A stretch of 64,000 nt of DNA from Nageia nagi (Eukaryota; Pinophyta), in assembly GCA_050084985.1 (NCBI GenBank), contig JBITNC010000001.1, positions 79,856,001 to 79,920,000 on the forward strand, written 5' to 3'. Of this stretch, positions 57,563 to 64,000 are shown one piece after another. Position 1 is the first letter of the stretch, and each line of letters starts with the position of its first letter. The notes below the pieces were generated by a model. That model searched no databases. It saw only the letters and a program-made list of their open reading frames with translations, and was not told the origin of the DNA. A program made the position numbers and the translations under genes.

Positions 57563-59640
57563 TCATCTCTTCTTGTAGCATGAACCTTTCTTTCGTAATA
57601 TGGAATCCTTCTTTAGTTCATCCATAGTATTAGGAGCTAAGTCATTAAGAGATGGTAGTTTAGTCAACATATATGGCTCATATAATTTCAAATGCTCAAC
57701 ATTCACAATAGAATAGATGTTCATATATTTCAATAGATTCAATCTAAATGCAGTCTCACTTACCTGCTCCACAATATCAAATGGTCCAAATCTTATAGGT
57801 TTCAACATCTTGGCTAGTCCTTGCAACCTCTCCTTACTAAGATGCAACCAAACATGGTCTTCCACATGAAACTTATGGTCAAATCTATGTTTGTTATGTC
57901 TCATCTTGTACTTGGCTTGGCTTGTCTCAAGATGCTCTTGGACTTTCAAATGAATTTGCCTAATCTTTTCAACAAATTTTTCAGTTTGCTTTTTCTCTTT
58001 CTCAAGTGAATCTTCTTCATCCTTTTGCTTCCCAAACACACAATCAAAAGATGAAGGTGGTAAATAACCAAAAAAAGTATCAAAAGGGCTCTTCCTCATT
58101 ATTAATGGAAGAATGAATTACCCTATTATATGTATGTTGGATATATTCAAGATGTTCATCCTACGACTTAGGATGCTTGCCACAATAACCCCTTAAGAGT
58201 TGAAATATTATCCTATTCACCACCTCAATTTTTCCATCCATTTGAGGATGAAAGGTAGTACTCCTCTTCAATCTTGTGTCCATTGTTTTCCCATAAACAT
58301 GTCCAAAACTTGCCCAAAAATCTACTATCTCTATCTAAAATAATGGAATTAGGCAATCCAAAATGAACCCAAACATGAGAAAAGAATAAAATTGCAGCAT
58401 CTTGTCCTGTTATAGTCTTTTTACATGGAATAAAAAAACACATCTTGCTAAATCTATCCATAATAACAAATAAATAATCATGATCCTTCTTAGCCATAGG
58501 CAATCCTCCCACAAAATCCATTGAGATACACTCCCATGGATGTGAAGGTACTGGAAGTGGCTGATACAAACCCAATATCTTGTTACTTGGCTTGCTAGTG
58601 CAACACAAAGAACACCCCCTTATGTACTTAGCAACTTGATCTTGCATCTTTGGCTAATATACATACCTTTGCAAATTACACAATATCTTTCCAACCACAA
58701 AATGTCCTACAATCTTTGAAGTATGTGCTTTTCTAATCAGTCCAATCATTTCATCTATAGGGACACATAATGCATTAAAATGATAAAGAAGTCCATTTTA
58801 CAAATGAAATTCATACAAACCCTCATACTTGGACCTAGATGAAGATCATTACTCATACACCTCTCCAAAGTCTAGTACTTGCACATATGCCTCTAAAAAT
58901 TACTTAGATAGAAAAGGAAGAAATTTCATCATTGAGAGGGAACTCATTGGATCTTGTTTACACATCACTAACAACCCATAATCAGTATGGCATGCCACTG
59001 ATGGTATGGAATTTGTAGTTATAGGTGGTTTGGAAAGTATGTCAACAACTTTATTCTATGTTCTTTTCTTATGCTTGATCACTATATGAAATTATTGCAA
59101 AAAACTCATCCATCTATAGTGTCTAGATTGTTGTAATTTTGATTGAGTTTATAAATATTTTAATGGTTGATGATTAGTATGAATGATATTTTTTTCCCCA
59201 TTAAGTAATGTTTCCACTTTTTAACAGCTTGAACCAATGCATACATTTTCTTATCATAAGCAGGATAATTCAAAATAGCCCCACTAAACTTTTTAGAATG
59301 ATAGCAAATTAGTTTACCTTATTGCATCAAAATGGCTCCCATGGCATAGTCACTTGCATTAGTCTCCACTTCAAATGGATTTTGCAAATTAGGAAGTGCT
59401 AGCATAGGTGCACTAATAATCTTTTGATTCAAATTATCAAAAGATGTTTGTTGTTGTTTCCCCCATTGGAAAATTTGCCTCTTACTAGTTACATAATGTA
59501 AAGGTGAAGCAATATGAGAAAAATCAATAATAAACTTTGTTAAATATTGGAAAGCACCTAAGAAAATCCTCACTTCAATTACATTATATGGCCTTGGCCA
59601 ATCTAATATACCAATTACATTATATGGCCTTGGCCAATTA
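57563..59640 (-). pseudogene. Ty3/gypsy pol fragment 1: RT end, RNase H, integrase
   Basis: Minus strand. About 59640-59319: NWPRPYNVIEVRIFLGAFQY, ASPLHYVTS, FQWGKQQQTSFDNL, VETNASDYAMGAILMQ (end of RT, start of RNase H). About 59300-58650: FSGAILNYPAYDKKMYALVQ, KKWKHYLMGK. 58647-58225: integrase with HTSKIVGHF, CSLCCTSKPSNK, SMDFVGGLP and LDRDSRF. About 58225-58100: HPQMDGKIEVVNR with the catalytic Glu. 58099-57563: the integrase tail (KSPFDTFFGYLPPS, KMRHNKHR, HVWLHLSKER, RFGPFDIVEQVSETAFRLNL). Gag, protease and most of RT are missing to the right. Several stops and frameshifts. The RNase H and integrase order defines Ty3/gypsy. Confidence 0.9.
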
Positions 59641-59645
59641 CATTA
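59580..59645. repeat. short direct duplication at the break of gypsy fragment 1
   Basis: The segment ATTACATTATATGGCCTTGG followed by CCAAT occurs twice (about 59579 and 59613), right where homology to gypsy pol ends, so it may mark the deletion or insertion junction. Confidence 0.75.
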
Positions 59646-60228
59646 CATTACTTTTAAGGATTCTCAACATTGGAAATGGCTATTTTTGGGAGTTGTAAAA
59701 AGGCCCAATTCGCCAAAAGTTTCTATCTTAAAATTTTTTTTGAACCAAATCACTAATATTTTTTAATTTTTTTTCTAAAAATAGACATTATTTTCTAAAA
59801 AATTCCAAAAATTATCGATATTTTCAAAACTTTTCTGAGCCAGATTTGTCATAAATTTTCTAAGGGAGTTTCATGGAGGGGATCTTAAAATGAACCTTGA
59901 AATGGTAAAAGAGGAGTATAGCATAATACTATCACACATAGAACCTCTAAGACCTTTGGTTTGGTCCTTAAACCCAAATTCCTATATAGTGCCAATTGAT
60001 GAAAAATCAAGGAAATATGATTTAATTGTAAGATATAAATATCTTTATGCTGATATTTAGTTACTATAGAATTTGATACTTCAATAATATTAAAAGTTTC
60101 CTCAATGTTAATGATTATGAATATATGAAGGCACTCTTTAAATATTATGGAGAGGATTGATTCATTACTCAATATATTTATACGAGGAATAATAAGAAGT
60201 GAATTTATGAAAGTTAGTTTTTTAAATC
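59646..60228. other. no gene recognised
   Basis: AT-rich with runs of T. The open frame at 59885-60172 has no recognisable motif. Confidence 0.4.
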
Positions 60229-60522
60229 ATTTATTATATTTTTAATTTTATTTCTAAGTTTATATGTATCATTTAATGGATACTATTGTGAAAAGAGAAT
60301 CCAATTGGTTGAGTTGGTCATGTGTTGATCATGCAATAGCCTACTGCAAGCTGTTCATCCCATAAATCAGTTGGTCTCTAGTGGACGTTAATAATATTTA
60401 CCTTTACCTTTACCTTTACTACTAAATTTTCCTTTCTTGCTTTACATTTATTATATTTTTCATTTTATTTCTAAGTTTATATGTATCATTTAGTGGATAA
60501 TATTTTTTGAAAAGAGCATCCG
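60229..60522. repeat. about 73-bp duplication flanking a SINE-like insert
   Basis: 60229-60302 and 60447-60519 are nearly the same (ATTTATTATATTTTT, CTAAGTTTATATGTATCATTTA), and CTACTAAATTTTCCTTTCTT occurs at 60419 and again at 60521. Between them 60303-60418 starts with the A-box-like TTGGTTGAGTTGGTCA and ends in four TTTACC units. This looks like a small tRNA-derived SINE with a simple tail that came with a local duplication. No clear B box was found, so the SINE call is weak. Confidence 0.4.
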
Positions 60523-61480
60523 CTACTAAATTTTCCTTTCTTACTTTACATTCAATCTTTAAATCATATCCAAATATCTAAATCACCCACTTATGTTTTT
60601 TGATATATGAATGATATTGTTCTAAGAGACATTTAATGTTGGTCTATTTTGATTTCAAAGCATTTCTCATCACATATGGTTTACATTTCTCAATCATATG
60701 TAATATTACCAAATGTTCCTCCTTGTAAGTTAACTTATCCATTTTTTCCTGATACTTTCTTACTCTCAAAGGTCAAAGCATGATTAATTTGCATAAAATT
60801 TCCACCCATTATGATATCTAGGAAATCATATTTGATGATAAATTATTTGCTAAAATTTAATATATTAAACATTAGAATGGGACTCAATAGCTCTTTTATG
60901 GTATTAAAGGCCTTATTGATTATTTTTATCTATGTGAAGATATTTTTCTTAGTAAGTATTATAAGTTATAAATTTTTTCATAATGCCTTCCAAAGTTTAT
61001 ATATATAGTACCTTATAAATTCCAAAAATCCCTTACCCTTTTAACAAGTTTTAGAAATATCCATTCATGTACGATTTAAATTTTCCTAGTATTCAATTTC
61101 ACTACTTTTATTATCACCATATGATCTTAATATACTTATTTTTATACTTTAAAAAAGAACTCATAATTTTTATTAAAAAGTTATTATTTTCTAAAATATA
61201 TAACATATTTTCTCTAAATTACAAATGATATCCCAATATTTTATTGTAAATTAATATGTCATTAAAAAACTAAAATAAATTTCATCAGAGTAGCTTGAAA
61301 ATTGACTTCATAAGACTCTAAAATATCGATATGATACTAATGAACCAAATGGCATGACCAAAATCACATAACTCCCTAATTTCTAAAATATGTCATATAA
61401 AAATATTCTTATTTTACACCTATTTTGATTTAGAAGAATCAATAGAACAAACATTCCCAAATACTAAAACTTTTTCAAAA
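60510..61480 (-). pseudogene. Ty3/gypsy pol fragment 2: RT to RNase H, heavily decayed
   Basis: Minus strand: VMPFGSLVSYRYF and DEIYFSFLMTY (RT, about 61370-61230), KGFLEFIRYY (about 61040), AFNTIKELLSPILMFNILNF (about 60930-60860), LTFESKKVSGKNG (about 60780), IEKCKPYVMRNALKSK, NIKCLLEQ, KHKWVI, FGYDLKIECKVRKENLVADAL (about 60690-60510). This follows the gypsy order RT, then RNase H ending in NVVADALSRK. It is a different copy from fragment 1, whose RNase H part is separate at 59300. Nearly every segment changes frame. Confidence 0.75.
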
Positions 61481-62998
61481 TGTGGATCTTAAAATTCATG
61501 ATCGAAATTGTTATAAATATTTCAATCGCACTTAGAAGGTATAACCTTTTCTATATTTCTCCAAAATTTCTAATTCTTCTTGCATTTAATAGTCTATGAA
61601 GAGAGCTTTCCAATTCATATCTATTTACATTCTTTAGATAAAAAATAAGTGATATATTACAAAAATACAATGGTTGATTCTACTACAATTCCCTCCTAAG
61701 ATATTACAATGTTCAATCATATTTTTATCAGATAAATACATGTTACAAAGATAAGAAGATAATGAATTATGTGGAACTCGAAATATCAATATTTTTAAAA
61801 GAATTTGAGTTTTCAAGTCTTCTTTTTAAGGTGACACATAAATACTCATTTGAAAGGTATTGAAATAAAAATTTCAACCATATATGATATGTTTACTTTT
61901 ATAACCATTTTCTATTCTAAAAATGAAGAGTTTCAAAAGTAGATCAAGAAACAGTTAGAAATGGAAAAATCCAAGAGACAAAGGTAATTCTTGAAATGGT
62001 AAATTTTACTTGGGGTATTCATGTTGGTAGTCTTTAGAGAGAAGAAAAAGATATGAATGGGAAGAAAAAAAGCATATTTTGAGGGGAGTTGTGAAGGATT
62101 TCGATAAAAAGAATGAAGACTATTAGGGATAATATAGAAGTATTGGTTCATTATCGGTGCTTGGCCTATTGAATTTGTAATACTCCATTTGTCATCAATA
62201 TATATTCTAAGAGTTATTTTTAAGTAATTTTTATGCATATTGGTGTTTTGAGTATGAATATCATGCCCCAAATTTGTACATGCATACCTATCTTCTTATT
62301 GAAGAATTTTTTTATTCCAAGTTAATAAGTTTAATTAATAAATAAAACTCATTATATATGCATTTGAAGTTTTAGAAAGATATAGTCTAGTGATGATTAT
62401 AGATCAATCAGTATAAGTAGGTTGTTCCTTGAATATAGTAATAGATTCTTATTTATAACAATACAAGATAAAGAGGAAAACATACATGAGATACTAAAGA
62501 GGAAAACATATAGTTATAGATTCTTATTTATTTATAATAATAAAAAATAAAAAGGAAAACACACATGACATACTAAAATGGGCCATAATAATAATATAAC
62601 ATTCATATGACATATAATAATGTAATATAACACCACACTTAATAATAACACCTAATGGTGGTCAAAATTAAGTGTCAACAAATGCTCCACTTTGCAAATT
62701 TAATGAAATGAATATAATAAAATGTAATTATATTTTCAAAGGAAAAAATAAGAAGAGAGAAAAAATAATACTCTCCTTTTCTTTATGTGGCTCTTCCAAA
62801 TCATCAAAGTTTGATGATATTTGTTGCCCCCTCTTTGCATTGATTATGAAGAGACAATCTCTTTAACAAATCAGAATAATTAAATGCAAATAATAACCTA
62901 TAAACAAAGAGATAAAAAATAACATATTCTAAAGCATATATGTGATCATTACTTATGGATATAGCAATAATAGTTGGAGTAGTAATCAACATCATATG
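61481..62998. other. no gene recognised
   Basis: AT-rich spacer. 62450-62590 has a duplicated segment (ATAGATTCTTATTTAT, then GGAAAACAYACATGA twice). Nothing else can be named. Confidence 0.4.
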
Positions 62999-64000
62999 TA
63001 TGCATAATATCATCATGATAATACTTAATTCCTTATTCATGGATACAAATTACCATAGTAAAACTAAGCATCCCATTATTGGATTCATGCAATAACATTA
63101 CATATTAAAAGATATAGAATAAAGAGCAAGGATGAAATTAATATAATATGTAAATATCATCATACAAGCAAACAATACTAAATTTATAGATATACATCAT
63201 CATAGTAGGACCTAATACCCGATTCATGGATGCAAATATATGATCATAAAGAGACCTATCATAACAATGGTTAGTTTGTATCCAACCAATAAAGGTGATC
63301 AAAAAATTATATAATAGTAATGGTTAGTTTGTATCCAACCAACAAAGGTAATCATATCAAACATATGAGAGTCATATCATCATGTAAGCAACAAGTTTCC
63401 CTATTGATGGATGCATATTTTTATGGTAGGAAAAAGATGCCTAATTCATGGATATCTCTTAAAGGTTATGGTTATTTATTATCCATACAACAAAGACTAT
63501 AAAGGTCTAGCATGAAGCTAGAAGAAAACATAAGGTTCTAGCATAAAGCTAGTAGAAAATATAAGGATATGGCATGAAGTTAGAAGAAAATATAAGGTTC
63601 TAGCATGAAGCTAGTAGAAAACATAATGTTCTAGCATGAATCTAGTAGAAAACATAAGATCCAGTAGAAAATATAAGATCATAAATTTTATATCCAAATA
63701 AATTTTTGATTTATGATAACCAATTCATGACATATCAAAACATGAAGTATGCATAGCATATTATATCAAAATAACATAAGCATAAAGGAGTAAGAGATAA
63801 AAATTTTCTTGCCAAATGCCTAAGGGCATGCTCCTTGGTCTTGAATTTTAAGTTCAACTGCAAAATTCCTTAGCACTAATGCTATTAATAGCATTGATGG
63901 TAAGTACTCTCAACCAAATATCATTGAAATTATTAATAATGTAAACATGTAAAAATATAGAACATGCAATCAAAAAAATTATGTATTAACCCAAATAATA
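62999..64000. repeat. direct repeat, right copy
   Basis: Matches 50210-51170 at about 99% by eye, with an extra 41 bp at 63088-63128. It is cut by the end of the window. Upstream of 62999 the left copy has only the gap, so the true repeat may begin earlier. Confidence 0.92.
63501..63679. repeat. 31-bp minisatellite, right copy
   Basis: Same array as 50671-50849, within the right copy of the direct repeat; the unit order is conserved. Confidence 0.85.

Noticed and set aside
60395-60420. TTTACC repeats as telomere-like sequence
   Set aside because: The plant telomere unit is seven bases (TTTAGGG); four six-base units fit a SINE-like tail better.
50210-64000. The whole interval as one giant gypsy element with the direct repeats as LTRs
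   Set aside because: Gypsy fragment 2 begins only 1.5 kb from the right repeat with no room for gag and protease, no TG..CA ends or PBS were found, and a gap adjoins the left copy.

Overview
The window looks like nuclear DNA of a seed plant, very probably a gymnosperm such as a conifer. It is AT-rich and I found no intact host gene. It is packed with decayed plant transposable elements of many classes. The pentatricopeptide-repeat (PPR) fragments resemble the long PPR proteins typical of gymnosperms. The species call is inference; the transposon calls rest on protein motifs, LTR ends, primer-binding sites and target-site duplications read directly from the sequence.

Layout. 1-14022: two related Ty1/copia elements on the minus strand. 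The left one (element 1, 1-7323, 3' LTR outside the window) is most simply read as inserted into the reverse-transcriptase gene of the right one (element 2, 7324-14022). Both have unusually long leaders (about 2.8 and 3.2 kb) that carry different PPR-gene fragments in the same slot. 14023-18942: no gene recognised. 18943-24360: two decayed hAT-type transposase genes, one after the other. 24433-24960: minisatellite. 25945-30224: a complete LTR element with a 5-bp target duplication. It has no pol; instead it carries an intact 618-codon ORF (copia-gag-like N-terminus joined to an acidic, Cys-rich region I do not recognise), and its leader contains a piece of an EUL-type lectin gene. 30381-31527: a 1.15-kb CACTA element (13-bp inverted ends, 3-bp ATA duplication) carrying a degenerate PPR fragment. 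31990-34573: decayed Ty3/gypsy-type gag. 35426-42600: L1-like LINE on the minus strand. 45280-48445: a second, 5'-truncated copy of that LINE. 48998-50109: an LTR and leader related to the copia family at the left, running into a 100-N assembly gap (50110-50209). 50210-51170 and 62999-64000: a direct repeat about 99% identical, one copy touching the gap. Between them lie a third hAT fragment and two Ty3/gypsy pol fragments.

How it fits together. Nothing here forms a host pathway. The striking theme is gene-fragment capture: at least four elements of three kinds (two copia elements, one pol-less LTR element, one CACTA) carry pieces of host genes, three of them PPR-derived and one lectin-derived. 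The best candidate for something undescribed is the pol-less LTR element with its intact chimeric ORF. All other coding remnants are broken by stops or frameshifts, many of them C-to-T type, as expected for methylated, silenced repeats.
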